NCBI GenBank assembly: GCA_023014365.1
Contig: JAEBUN010000012.1
Location: 1-64,000 of the forward strand
Source of the DNA: Lepiota brunneoincarnata
Taxonomy: Eukaryota; Basidiomycota; Agaricomycetes; Agaricales; Agaricaceae
Direction: 5' to 3'
DNA: 64,000 nt
Under the pieces are notes generated by a model that was not told the DNA's origin, did not search any database, and was given only the letters and a program-made list of their open reading frames with translations. Within the stretch, counting starts at the first letter, position 1. Each line of letters opens with the position of its first letter. Of the stretch, positions 31,128-41,027 are shown one piece after another. The position numbers were made by a program, and so were the translations under genes.

Positions 31128-32374
31128 CATCCCTTCATGGACTTCAATTACTACAATCTCGGTGCACAGCCACCTGCCTACCCCTGCTCACTATCCTCTG
31201 CAACAAGCCCTTGTAGTCCAATCCTTGATCTTAAAGTCTTACGTATATGCCTCCTAGGCCCACTCACTCTACTCAGGGGGCAGGAGCTTCTCTGCCAGGC
31301 GGATCCTTCATCACTGCACCCTTTCACCATGGCTCCTTCCCACACTCAGGCTGCCCCCCCCGGCTCCTCTCAACTCAGATACAGCTCTGCGTCGCAGGCT
31401 GTTGTCTGCACTTTGGCTGCCGAGGCCCCCAAAAGGTCTCGCAAGTCTGTTGTTTACCTGGATGATGCCCTGGTGACCCCCCATCCCAAGCGCACCCGCA
31501 CACCCAAGCCCTCCGCCCCTCTGAGGCAGGAGCTCGACCTCAACTTGGTCTTTGGTTCCGCCAGAATAGCAGTCGACATGCCTGGCCCCAAGCTGTCCCC
31601 CGGCCCCACCTTTGCCACAGATGAGGAAGAGGATCCTGACTTTGTCCCCACCTTTCTTGCCCTTTCCCACAGTCTTGCGGATGTAGAGGGTGAGACTGGG
31701 ATCATAGCGGATGCACTCGACACAGTGGCCCTTTGGCTGGAGAGAGCCAAGTGGGCCAAGCTTTCTGATGGTGGTAGTGCGGAGGTTGCCCACTCCCTGG
31801 CCAGGCTCTTCCACGAGGTGGAGGAGTATAATTGGAATGATATCCCCTTTGCGGAGGGCGAGCGCACCCATAGGCTCCATGAGTAGGCCTCTGAGGTGTA
31901 TGGTCCGTCCAGGCCAGACACCTCCACCCCTGTGCAAGGGAAGGGCAAATGGCTGGACTCTGCTAGCATGGCTACCCCTGCTGGGGTGGCAGGCAGCATG
32001 CATGCCCCCTATCCTAGGGCCTCGGTGGCCCCTATGGAGGTGGATGGCACTTCGCGGGCTGGTGGCTCTTGCCGTCCTCCTGTGGAGGGTAATCTCCCCC
32101 TGCCTCCTGCTCCAGCGGAGGATTTGGAGCGTTTTCCTGCAGGGTATGCGTGTCCTGGCGCCTACCCAGCAATTCTTCAGGAACCTGGCCCACATGGGGT
32201 TGGGCAATCCTGTCCCAGTGGCTCATAACCCTGGTGTGGGGCAGTGGCCTTCTAGCATCAGGGCGGCACACGCCGCCCTTGTTCCTCTGCTGTCGGCGGT
32301 GGACAGGGCTCGGTTGGCTGCTAAGCCACCCCCTGGTCCCCCCCTCCGCACGTCAACTTGGCTACAAAGCCTTG
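31128..32374 (+). mobile_element. LINE-A copy, 5' end and ORF1 part, decayed
   Basis: Begins at the LINE-A 5' end (CATCCCTTCATGGACTTC). It matches the 5' UTR and about two thirds of ORF1, then stops at 32374 where a minus-strand LINE-B is inserted. Compared with the full copy it carries many C-to-T and G-to-A changes, often at CpG. The rest of this element is not found in the window. Confidence 0.85.
31247..32374 (+). pseudogene. LINE-A ORF1 remnant
   Basis: The start region has an ATG at 31247 equivalent to that of the full copy, but the frame shifts soon after. The segment from about 31330 to 31886 reads in another frame (SSASQAVV, KRTRTPKPSAPLRQELDL, DEEEDPDFVPTFLALS, RLFHEVEEYNWND) to a TAG at 31884-31886. 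Matching pieces continue in other frames to 32374. The zinc-knuckle part is absent. Confidence 0.8.
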
Positions 32375-33307
32375 TTTTTTTTTTTTTTTTTTTTTGATCA
32401 ACAATTTATAATGCAGTACCCAAACGCAATCCGCATGCACTAGCTACGTACAAAGCAACTAACACATGGTATAACTACCAACAAAGGTAGGAAAGAGAGT
32501 CCCACTGACTCAAAAGGCTACACTCCATAAAGAAGTGTGCATGGGTGAAGAGCTCACTACCCTGATGAAAACCAGGGCATGACAGATGAGGGGTGGATAG
32601 GACCAACAGGTCCCCGCCCCTAGGGGCGTTAGGAGTTATTTCTCCGTAAATCCCTACACCCCTGCAGGTGAAGGCTCTAAGAGCTTCAGGTCTCCATCCC
32701 TAGGGGCGTTAGGAGTCAATTCTCCATAAATCACTACACCCCACCCAAGGGTGGGGGGTGAATAAACCGTCGACTCCTCGAGGCTGAAACCCACAAGGGG
32801 GGCATAATCCAAAGGCCCTCCCCAGTTATCCCACCCCTTGGGGCTGGGATAGGAATGCAAACATGGAGGGATTGCATTCCAGAAAGCCCAGAAGGGCGTT
32901 AAGGTCACGGGGTAAGCTGCCACGCTGCGTGTACTCTGGACAGAAGGTGAGGATGTGGGTGCGGGTTTCAAGCTGTAACCCACAGGGACAGGAGTGATCC
33001 TCCTGGGGATGGAATTTAGCACGGTACTCCCCTATAGGGGCGTGACCAAGTATAGTGCGGACCACCCGTGCTGTGCCAGAGACATCCAGAAACCAATTTC
33101 TCGGAGCCAGGTACCCCCAGAGAGGTACGAGGGTTGGAGAGGCTTCCCGAAGGAGTCCAACAGGGGGAGGAAATTCCTACTCCAATACAAGGGTGAGCAA
33201 AACATATTCACCCACTTGTCAATGCACCCCCTCATGACCTCAGCACGGAGGGAGTCGATGGTAGTTGCCGGATGAGCGCCCAATGATATGCAGAGCTCCT
33301 TCGCCAT

Positions 33308-33832
33308 CGACGCCCTTCTGGGCTTTCTGGAATGCAACCCTTCTGCATTTGCGTTTCTATCCCAGTCCCAAGGGGTGGGATAACTGGGGAGGGCCTTTGG
33401 GTTATTCCCCCCTCACAGGCTTAGGCCTTGAGGAGCTGACGGTTATTCGCCCCCTGCCCTTTGGGCGGGGTGTAGCGATTTATGGAGAATTGACTCCTAA
33501 CACCCCTAGGGGCAGAGACCTGAAGCTCTTAAAGCCTTAGTCCACAAAGTGTAGGGATTTACAGAGAATTGACTCCTAACGCCCTTAGGGGCGGGGACCT
33601 GTTGGCCCTATCCACCCCTCGTCTGTTGCACCCCGGTTTTCGTCGGGGTAGTAAGCTCTTCACCCATGTGCACTTCTTTACGGAGTGTGGCCTTTCAAGT
33701 CAGTGGGACTCTCTTCCCTACCTTCATTGGTAGTTATACCATGTATTAGTTGCTTTGTACATAGCTAGTGCACGCGGACTGCGTTCAAGCACCACGTTAT
33801 AAATTGTTGATTTCAAAAAAAAAAAAAAAAAA
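33308..33832 (+). mobile_element. LINE-B copy D, short 5'-truncated insertion
   Basis: Plus-strand last 525 bp of LINE-B, flanked by a perfect 14-bp duplication AGCTCCTTCGCCAT (33294-33307 and 33833-33846). It encodes the last residues of ORF2 (GFLECNPSAFAFLS...) and has two copies of the GTGTAG[C/G]GATTTA 3' UTR motif (about 33470 and 33548). It ends ACGTTATAAATTGTTGATTTC plus poly(A). It is inserted in the opposite orientation in LINE-B copy C. Confidence 0.93.
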
Positions 33833-33846
33833 AGCTCCTTCGCCAT

Positions 33847-34990
33847 TGCAACAGCATCAGAGTGAAGCTCTGCAACAGAGCCTAAGGGCACCTGCCAGAA
33901 AGTGACGGTTTGCTGGGCCTTGGCAGACAGCCAGCGATCCAGAGATTGGCACACCTCCAGGGAATGAGCCTGGCCTGCGTGCACAGAAGGGTCAATAGCT
34001 CTGTGGGCTAAGCCCACAGAGCTGGTGTATACAAAGATGTGATCAGTTTCAGCACAATCCAAAACCATGCCTACTCCCAGTCGAATGGAGTGGAGCTCCG
34101 CATTAGCAAGCAGAACCCTCCCCGCAGCCTGCCTGGCCTGCTTGACCAAGTGCCCGCCTGCAAACACACAAGCTGCCGAAACAGCCTGCAGCCTCCTGCA
34201 TGGCAGCCAGTGGGCACCAGCCACTATGTAAGCAGACAATGGGTCAGCCTGTGCTCTCCAGATGGAGGCATGCAGTCCGTCAAGATGCCGTTGCTTTGAA
34301 TCCCCCTCTGGATCAACAGTGTACAGCATAAACTTGATCCGCTCCGAAAAGTGGTCCAAAAGTCGGAGACCTGGCCTGTTCTTGTCCGCGAATGGGCTGA
34401 ACGACTCAGTAAGCTGCTGGAAGCACATTCTGTACCTCCATGAGAGCACTCTTCACCTTGGGCTGAAGCGCTGGGGTGAGAGACAAAATAGAGTGAGGGT
34501 GCGCCGCAGTGCTCCCCCTGAACTCATGGCCCAGTAAAGGCCGAAGCGGGTGGTTTGCTGCAAGCGTGGCAACCTGGAATATCGTTTAGGAGGCCAACTT
34601 CTTGAGATGCAACTGGAAGGGCAGAAGGCTGCGAGGGCCTCTGCCCCCCTGGAAGGGGATGTGCGGAAGGCACTGATGATCTAGTTGGTGGCACGCTGCT
34701 GCATGGAGTTGAACATCTTGAGGATTCCCTTATTACGGAAATCCTTGTGATACCACATATGAAACCCATACGTGGCTATAGGAACCACACAGGACCAGTA
34801 CAGGAGGCGCTTCTGATCCAGAAGCAGCCCCCAGGTTGAATTACCAAGCATCCCCATCACTCCAACCGTGGAGAATGCCTTGGTAGAATAGTAGCAGTAC
34901 ATGCTCGCAAAAAGTGAGAGCACGGTCGAAATAGAAACCCAAGTACCGCCAGAACGGCTTAGGTTTCAAAGGGGTATCCCCCATATATGG
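33847..34990 (-). pseudogene. LINE-B copy C: ORF2 RNase H and post-RT region
   Basis: The minus strand encodes LLNSHAEL-like RNase H pieces (NAELHSIRLGVGMVLDCAE, then FVYTSSVG) preceded by RPGLRLLDHFSERIKFMLY. Further upstream are VVPIATYGFHMWYHKDF and YSTKAFSTVGVMGMLGNS. The frame is broken near 34450 and 34620, where a 14-bp extra segment interrupts the QLEG region. It is the best preserved RNase H segment among the LINE-B copies. Confidence 0.75.
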
Positions 34991-35023
34991 ATGGGACCCT
35001 AGGTCGATGGGCAGGTTGGCATC

Positions 35024-35649
35024 TTTTTTTTTTTTTTTTTTTTAAATCTCCAATTTATTACGCAGGCCGCGCAGGGAGGCTGCGTGTAGCAACGTACTAC
35101 AGTACAAATGACCAAGCCATATACTACAGGGTATCTGTACATACAACACGTGACTGCAGACACGGGCATGCGTTTCCCCATGCCCAGGATGAAGCCGCCC
35201 CAAACAAATGGAGGTGGGAAGATGGCTGCTGCCCAGCATGCAGCGCGGGAACCAGACCGGAGCAAGGTCCCCCCCCTAATGGGGGTTAGGGGTCAATTCC
35301 CACGTAAATCCCTACATGCCATCCGAAGACAGCAGGGGAATAACCAACGCCCCAGCCTGGCCCCAACCAGGCACTAGGCAGAGCTACTAGCCGATACCCC
35401 CCTGGGGGGGGCCTGGCCCTCTCAGCGAATGCAAACGTGGTCAGGGACGCCTCGAGGAAAGCAATGAGAGCCTCAACCGTAGCTGGGACCCCCGCCATGG
35501 AGTGCCTAGGGCAGCTCCGGAACACATGCTCACAGGTCTCCTCCCGAAACCCGCAGCAACGGGAGTAGTCTTCCTGTGGGAAAAAGCACCTCCGATAGCT
35601 CCCTATCAGTGCATGGTTAAGAATAGCGCATGTCATCCGGGCCATGGTG
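35024..35649 (-). mobile_element. LINE-A 3' fragment in LINE-B copy C
   Basis: Minus-strand 5'-truncated LINE-A with the 3' end TAAATTGGAGATTT (complement at 35043-35060), 3' UTR and the end of ORF2 (ARMTCAILNHALIGSYRR, the CCGFREETCEHVFRSC knuckle). It is flanked by GGTTGGCATC (35014-35023 and 35650-35659). Confidence 0.9.
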
Positions 35650-35704
35650 GGTTGGCATCCCTCAGGTTATGAGAGAAATGGAAGACCTTGGACTTGGTGT
35701 GCTC

Positions 35705-36833
35705 CCACACCACTTCTTTCCCTCTTACCACCATCATCTCCACTTTACATTATTTTCTACTCTTAATCTACAGGCGGCTGTCCCTTTCTTAGTAGGCTGT
35801 CTACACTATTCCTACCCTCTTCACCCTTCTGAAGTATCCTGGGGCTGTTTGGTGCTGCTGGGGAATTGGGTGCGCCCTTGGCAAAGGTGCTTAATGGCTG
35901 GGTATGCTGGCCACCTGATGAGCTGGCGGTTCTAGATGGTCTCTGCTGGGGTCAGTGGATCCCTGGCTGGTCAAAACGGGTTAGGAGTCCCCCTGGGCAC
36001 ATCCTGGGTGGTTTCACAGTGGGACAACTGCACTCCTTCGCCAAGCTCTCGTGAAACCTATAGCGAGTGCGCTTCCCCCAAATACCCCCTCATGAGTAGG
36101 GAGTCTCCCACTTGAAAATGAGGGCACGCCCGCAAGGGACCAAGAGGATAGGAGATGGTAAGAGGGGGCATTGAGGCAAGAACAAGCCGACTGAGAGGAC
36201 AGGCCACCCTCCTCCTGCATTCCAAGCAAGTAAAGCTTAGCCTGGTGCAGGATGTTAGTAGGGATCACCCAAACTCTGGGGCAGCTCTCACTGCTGCGAC
36301 TTCCATCCCGGTAGCGGCCCCTGCAAGACAGTAAGCCCAGACAGTTATACAGGGATCCATGCTTATCGTAGATCTGGGCAACTGGATCTTGATCACTGAA
36401 CCAGGCTGCTGGGTAACAGGAAGGTGGTCCGGGGGTTGTGCCCCAGGTAGCCACTGGGCCATAGCAGGTTTGTTCAGAGAATGGCAAACCAGCTCAAGAG
36501 GTCAAGATCTGCTGTCAATCAATCCTGGGTAAGATCCAGGTTTATCGGTTTAAGTTGTTACCATGTCAGTAGTTCTAGTGTGAGTCTGTGGGGTGAGTGG
36601 TGGAGTTTAGCCCGCCTTGTACACCCTTTAGGAAGGCTTCGTGCTGACCCGCTACCCCAGGGATTACCTAGTTGGGAGGGCAACAGGGTTTGGGGTGTTC
36701 CGCAATTTTGCACTGCCTCATGTAAGTCCAGCCCATTGGCTTTAGTGCCACACCAATTAGGGAGGCTGTTAGTGTGCCGACCCATGCCTCCGGGCACACA
36801 CCCCCAAGGTCTCGCTAACTCAGTGTAGGAGTA
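35705..36833 (+). mobile_element. N2 module copy upstream of a LINE endonuclease start
   Basis: Plus-strand copy of N2, beginning near TCTTTCCCTCTTACCACC (35712), the conserved N2 5' end. It aligns with 37019-38251 and with the complement of 13031-14266 up to about GGGCACAC (36790). After that it diverges, passing through CTCAGTGTAGGAGTA into an ATG at 36834 that opens a LINE ORF2. This suggests that N2 began as the 5' region of a LINE lineage. No gene product is recognised. Antisense open frames here shift between copies and are not called. Confidence 0.65.
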
Positions 36834-37018
36834 ATGCCTAGGTTCCTTAATAAGTTACATATATGCTCTCAGAATGTAAATTGTAATTACATTCTGCTGG
36901 ACTCTTTTCTCGAGTTATATAAAAATGACTTTGACATCCTGTTCATGCAAGAGCCCCCTTGACAAAACCTCCATAAGGCCCCCTCAACCATGAGTAAGGA
37001 TGGTGAGGACGTTGTTGG
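36834..37018 (+). pseudogene. LINE ORF2 endonuclease N-terminus, divergent lineage
   Basis: From ATG 36834 the frame reads into CSQNVNCNYILLDSFLE and FDILFMQEPP, a clear match to the start of the LINE-A APE domain (SQNVFRSYILVDSLLEQF; MFLLQEPPW). It meets a TGA at 36960-36962. Matching sequence goes on to GEDVVGQ and stops at 37018, where another N2 copy starts. No other 5' half of LINE-B is present here, so this may be the LINE-B 5' end or a third family. Confidence 0.7.
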
Positions 37019-38251
37019 CCAGTGCTCCTTTCTCTCTTACCACCATCATCTCCCTCTTATATTATTTTCTACTCCTAATCTACAGGCAGCCGTTCCGTTC
37101 TTAGTGGGTTGTTTACACTATTCCACCTCTCTTCACCCTTCTGGAGCATCCCAGGGCTGTCTGGGGTTGTTGGGAAGTTGGGTACGCCCTTGGCAAAGGT
37201 GCTTAATGGCTGGGTATGCTGGCCACCTGATGAGCTGGCAATTCTGGGCAGTCTCTGCTGGGGTCAGTGGATCCCTGGCTGGTCAAAACGGGTTAGGAGT
37301 CCCCCTGGGCACATCCTGGGTGGTTTCACAGTGGGACAACTGCACTCCTCGCCAAGCTCTCGTGAAACCTATAGCGAGTGCGCTTCCCCCAAATACCCCC
37401 TCATGAGTAGGGAGTCTCCCACTTGAAAATGAGGGCACGCCCGCAAGGGACCAAGAGGATAGGAGATGGTAAGAGGGGGCATTGAGGCAAGAACAAGCCG
37501 ACTGAGAGGACAGGCCACCCCCCTCCTGCATTCCAAGCAAGTAAAGCTCAGCTGGGTGTAGGACGTTAGTAGGGATCACCCAAACTCTGGGGCAGCTCTC
37601 ACGCTGCGACTTCCATCCCGGTAGTGGCCCCTGCAAGACAGTAAGCCTGGACAGTTATACAGAGATCCGTACTTATCGTAGATCTGGGCAACTGGATCTC
37701 GATCACGAACCGGCTGCTGGGTAACGGGAAGGTGGTCCGGGGGTCGCGCCCCAGGTAGCCACTGGGCCATAGCGGTTCGTTCAGAGAATGGTGAACTGGC
37801 TCGAGAGATCAAGATCTACTGTTGATTGATCCCAGGTAAGATCTGGGTTTATTGGTTTGAGTTGTTACCATGTCAGTGGTTCTAGCGTGAGCCTGTGAGT
37901 TGAGTGGCGGAGTTTAGCCCACCTTGTACACCCTTTAGGAAGGCCTTCTGTGCCTGACCCGCTACCCCAGGGGATTACCTAGTTGGGAGGGCAACGGGTT
38001 TGGGGTGTTCCGCAATTTTGCACCTGCCTCATGTAAGTCCGGCCCATTGGCTTTAGTGCCGCACCAATTAGGGAGGCTGTTAGTATGCTGACCCATGCCC
38101 CCAGGCACACCACCTATAGGGGAGGCCCCTGCCTGTGTCTATGGCAAGTAAAGCTCAGTCTGGCATGGGAGTAACAGGCGCCGTAGCACTCATCTTACGC
38201 CAAGTGGGCCATGTTGGGATCACACAGAGTTTGCCCGCAAGGGGCTCCTTG
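37019..38251 (+). mobile_element. N2 module copy, full 5' and 3' limits
   Basis: About 1.23 kb, starting GCTCCTTTCTCTCTTACC and ending GGCTCCTTGGACAGG. It is joined directly to LINE-A-like coding sequence at 38252. Both limits coincide with those of the other N2 copies at 13031-14266 and 61656-62148 (3' limit only for the latter). Near its end a short frame starts at about 38141 (MSMASKAQSGMGV...) and runs through the junction, as in two other copies. Confidence 0.7.
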
Positions 38252-38817
38252 GACAGGGATGCAGCGTCGGGCTGCACTCTGGATTACTGGCGCCTTCAGG
38301 ATGTCACCTGATGGGGGGTCGGGGCTATTGCGGGCCTGATCCCCATTCATCTTTATCTCTGGAAGCTTCGTGATCGACTGCGGTATGCCACGCTTGCACC
38401 AGGCCATCCCGTTTGTGCCTCCTTGGCTGGGGCTACAGTGGTGATCTCCAGTCTCACGTCCTGGTCCATAGCCAGGCTCCCTCCCCACAAGTTGATCAAG
38501 GTGAAGGGGCCTGTTGTTGACGCTAATCAGCATCTTGCTGCCCTCGCTGGGCCTTTCGATGCTGTTGTGATGGTGGCCTGGCCAGGGCGTCGTCTCTTGG
38601 ACATGTACCTGGGCCGGGTCCACTTCCACTCATATGACCGGGGGGCTGAGGATGCCCTCATGGCCCATGTTGCGGCTCTCAACCAGGTTCTTGCCTGGGT
38701 GCAGGCTGAGCTGGGGGTTCTGGTGGCAGCAACAGATGCAAGTCTGCCGCCCCGCCGGGTCCACCAGGCAGTTTTCGGCCACCCAGGTTTTCCAGGGGCT
38801 GGGCTGCATTCATGCGG
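38252..38817 (+). pseudogene. LINE-A-like ORF2 fragment, post-RT to start of RNase H
   Basis: Aligns with LINE-A 28612-29172. It begins at the RRMQRWAALWITGAF region, passes through LIKVKGPVVDANQ and RRLLDMYLGRV, and reaches the RNase H start (AATDASLPPRRVHQA). It has frameshifts near 38310, 38370 and 38780. It is fused upstream to N2 and cut downstream at 38817 by Gypsy-1. Confidence 0.8.
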
Positions 38818-39263
38818 TGATATGCTGATTTCACGCCTATACATGAATTCCGTACTCCGGAACAATTCTCTACATAGAATCATTGGCTATATCATTAAAA
38901 AAACTCTATAGAGGATTGGTACTATATCCCGTAGTAGCCAGTTCGACCGAACTGAGGATATTCAAGCCTTGGAAGTGTTCAAACCAACTCATTATCACTA
39001 AGCTTAGTGAACCAAGCTATCAGAACGCTCTCCAGAGGGATTCAGGACTCTACATAGCCTATCGAGTATACCCCGGTCGCATCAAGGGACCTTATGAGCA
39101 GTTTTCTGATGAACCCGAATGCGTTTGAACATAAAAGAATGTACCTAGCGGCTGTCACAGGCGTATTACATCTATAGCAAGTTCAATAATGATGACCGGA
39201 CCATGGAATGGAACATTCAACGTTCGGGAGGCAATATCCGATGCCCAAAACCCTAGAAATATC

Positions 39264-40340
39264 GGGGCCCCTCTAGCCCAGTGGTTTCAATCACTAAAGA
39301 TGGGGAGAGGTGGCTGCGCATGGCTGCCGGAAAGGTTGGGGGTTCGATTCCCTCTCATCCTCCATACCTGTGAAGTAGAGAGAGGTCGCGTGGTTGTCAT
39401 CGGATACTACCGTGTGCTCGGTTCTTCAGGTGGGTAAACTATCTCTGAGGAAATTCGATGGTCTCCTTGATCTCAGTTCTCGATTTGGCAACTGGCAATC
39501 GCTGATCTGGGGTAAATCTGGGGGAGAGATCATTGGAGCCCAAAGTGGTGGATCTGAATCGATCTCGATCGGACTAGATCGGCTGTGCCCGATAAGGGAG
39601 CAAAAGCACAGGGTGTGGTAAGCGGGGGAATTCTAACAAAAACAGATTGAATGTCCCGATAAGGGGCCAGGTAACCCCCCACATGGGAATGCTTGGTCCG
39701 GGTGCCGCCGGCTTAAGCCAAGTAAGTACCGGTCGTTAGTCCATGGTAGTAGGTATCCTGGTCGGGTGGCAAAGGGTGGGGCACTAGGGCTTTGGGGTTA
39801 CCCATGGCTTCTCCCATAGGGGCTGCCGATTGGGGAGGTCCGCCGCTTGGACCTTAGAGCTCTGGGTGAGTCCGCATCTGGGCATGCCCTGGGGTTAGAT
39901 CCCCCATGGGTGTTCTGTCCAAAGTGGGCAGCGCAGGCTTAGGGTGCTGAAACAACTCCATGCCACTAGTCCACGGACCTCTGGAAGTGCAACGTGGTTG
40001 GCTGTGGGTGAGGCAGAGACCTGGGACAGGTGGGGATCTGCGCCAGTTGGCATCAGCGAACCACCTGCCCAGGAACGGGAAGCCCAGTAACCGGGGCTCT
40101 ACTCCCTGGTGAAGCATGAGCCGTAGCAGGCCGGGACAGTCTCCCGCAACCCGGCTCGAGTGCACTAAATCCTCTGTCAGTTCTCCTGACTGACTAAGCC
40201 AGGTTAGAGTCTAAGTTGATTCCGGGGTCCGGTGCATCCTGGTGCTTGCCTCGCAAGAGTGCATAGCAATAGGGTCCTCCCTCACGGGAGGGCCCTATAC
40301 CTTGTAAATTGTTGATTTCAAAAAAAAAAAAAAAAAAAAA
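39264..40340 (+). mobile_element. SINE-T copy S7, full length
   Basis: Begins GGGGCCCCTCTAGCCC, with the A box at 39274-39284 and the B box at 39341-39351. It carries the complete body and 3' hairpin and ends GTAAATTGTTGATTTC plus poly(A). It is flanked by AACCCTAGAAATATC (39249-39263 and 40341-40355). The solo LTR reads continuously through this site (about 2115-2130), which confirms the insertion. Confidence 0.94.
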
Positions 40341-40588
40341 AACCCTAGAAATATCAAAGACTCCTAATTAACAAGTGCTTTGTGGGTCCCGGCACTTCGG
40401 CATACTGCTTAACTGAGATTAATTACAACAGATCAAGGGATTGTCCATACGCTATACATTCTGATCATAATTGATCCAGAAACTTAACGTGCTCGCGTGG
40501 ACGCAGAATAATGCAGACGAGCATGGAACATGTCTGGCTGGATTGCCATTCGTTAATCTTTTTTTTTTTTTTTTTTTTTTGAAATCAA

Positions 40589-40957
40589 TGTTAGGAGTGC
40601 CCTGTGACATGCCAGGATGTGCTATATGCACTCCTGTGGTGAGCAGTGTGCACTTGTCTTATTGTGCTCTGAACAGTCCCACTTGTTTATTGTTGTGTTT
40701 GTGGACTTGTAGATAGGCCTGGACGCTTTTGGTAGCTAGTCATGTGATCTAGACATGGACTTGCACCTGTGGACGCTTTTGGGACTTCCAGTCTCTCACA
40801 GCTGTCCGCAGGTGAGTAGTTAGTTCTATCTCCACTCCAGTCTCTCACAGCTGTCCGCAGCTTGTTCCTTTCGTTTCTAGTCATTCCCTTCGCGTAATAC
40901 ACTCGTTCCTTCGCTGTTAGGACTCCTTACCAGTCCCCCAACGCTCCTGCTTCAACA
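40589..40957 (+). repeat. Copia-1 array LTR1
   Basis: 369 bp, TGTTAGGAG...TTCAACA, preceded by the ATCAA duplication. It differs from LTR2-4 at two visible positions (CTCTGAACAG and GTTTATTG here). Confidence 0.95.
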
Positions 40958-40969
40958 GGTTATGGGCCC
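40958..40969 (+). promoter_or_regulatory. Copia-1 primer-binding site
   Basis: GGTTATGGGCCC starts right after the LTR. Its complement GGGCCCATAACC contains a CAT anticodon in an anticodon stem-loop context, so priming by a half-molecule of initiator tRNA-Met is likely. This is the same strategy as Drosophila copia. Repeated at 45684, 50410 and, inverted, at 20265-20276. Confidence 0.8.
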
Positions 40970-41027
40970 CGGGCTATAACAGCTTCAAAACGCGTTTTTA
41001 CCCTTTCACTCATTTCTGCCTCTCCCA

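Larger units (their letters stand above)
32375..35704 (-). mobile_element. LINE-B copy C, minus strand, with two LINE insertions
   Basis: Starts with poly(T) and GATCAACAATTTATAATGC (the LINE-B 3' end). It runs through the duplicated 3' UTR motif, the ORF2 C-terminus and RNase H to the region just after the RT catalytic box (near 35704). It is interrupted by another LINE-B 3' end in plus orientation (33308-33832) and by a LINE-A 3' fragment (35024-35649). It ends where N2 sequence begins. It is inserted into the LINE-A copy at 31128-32374. Confidence 0.85.

Noticed and set aside
37109..37426. A 105-codon frame in the sense strand of N2, the same length in the copy at 13858-14175 (minus).
   Set aside because: The third copy is frameshifted, and most differences between the two open copies change the residue, so there is no sign of protein-level constraint.
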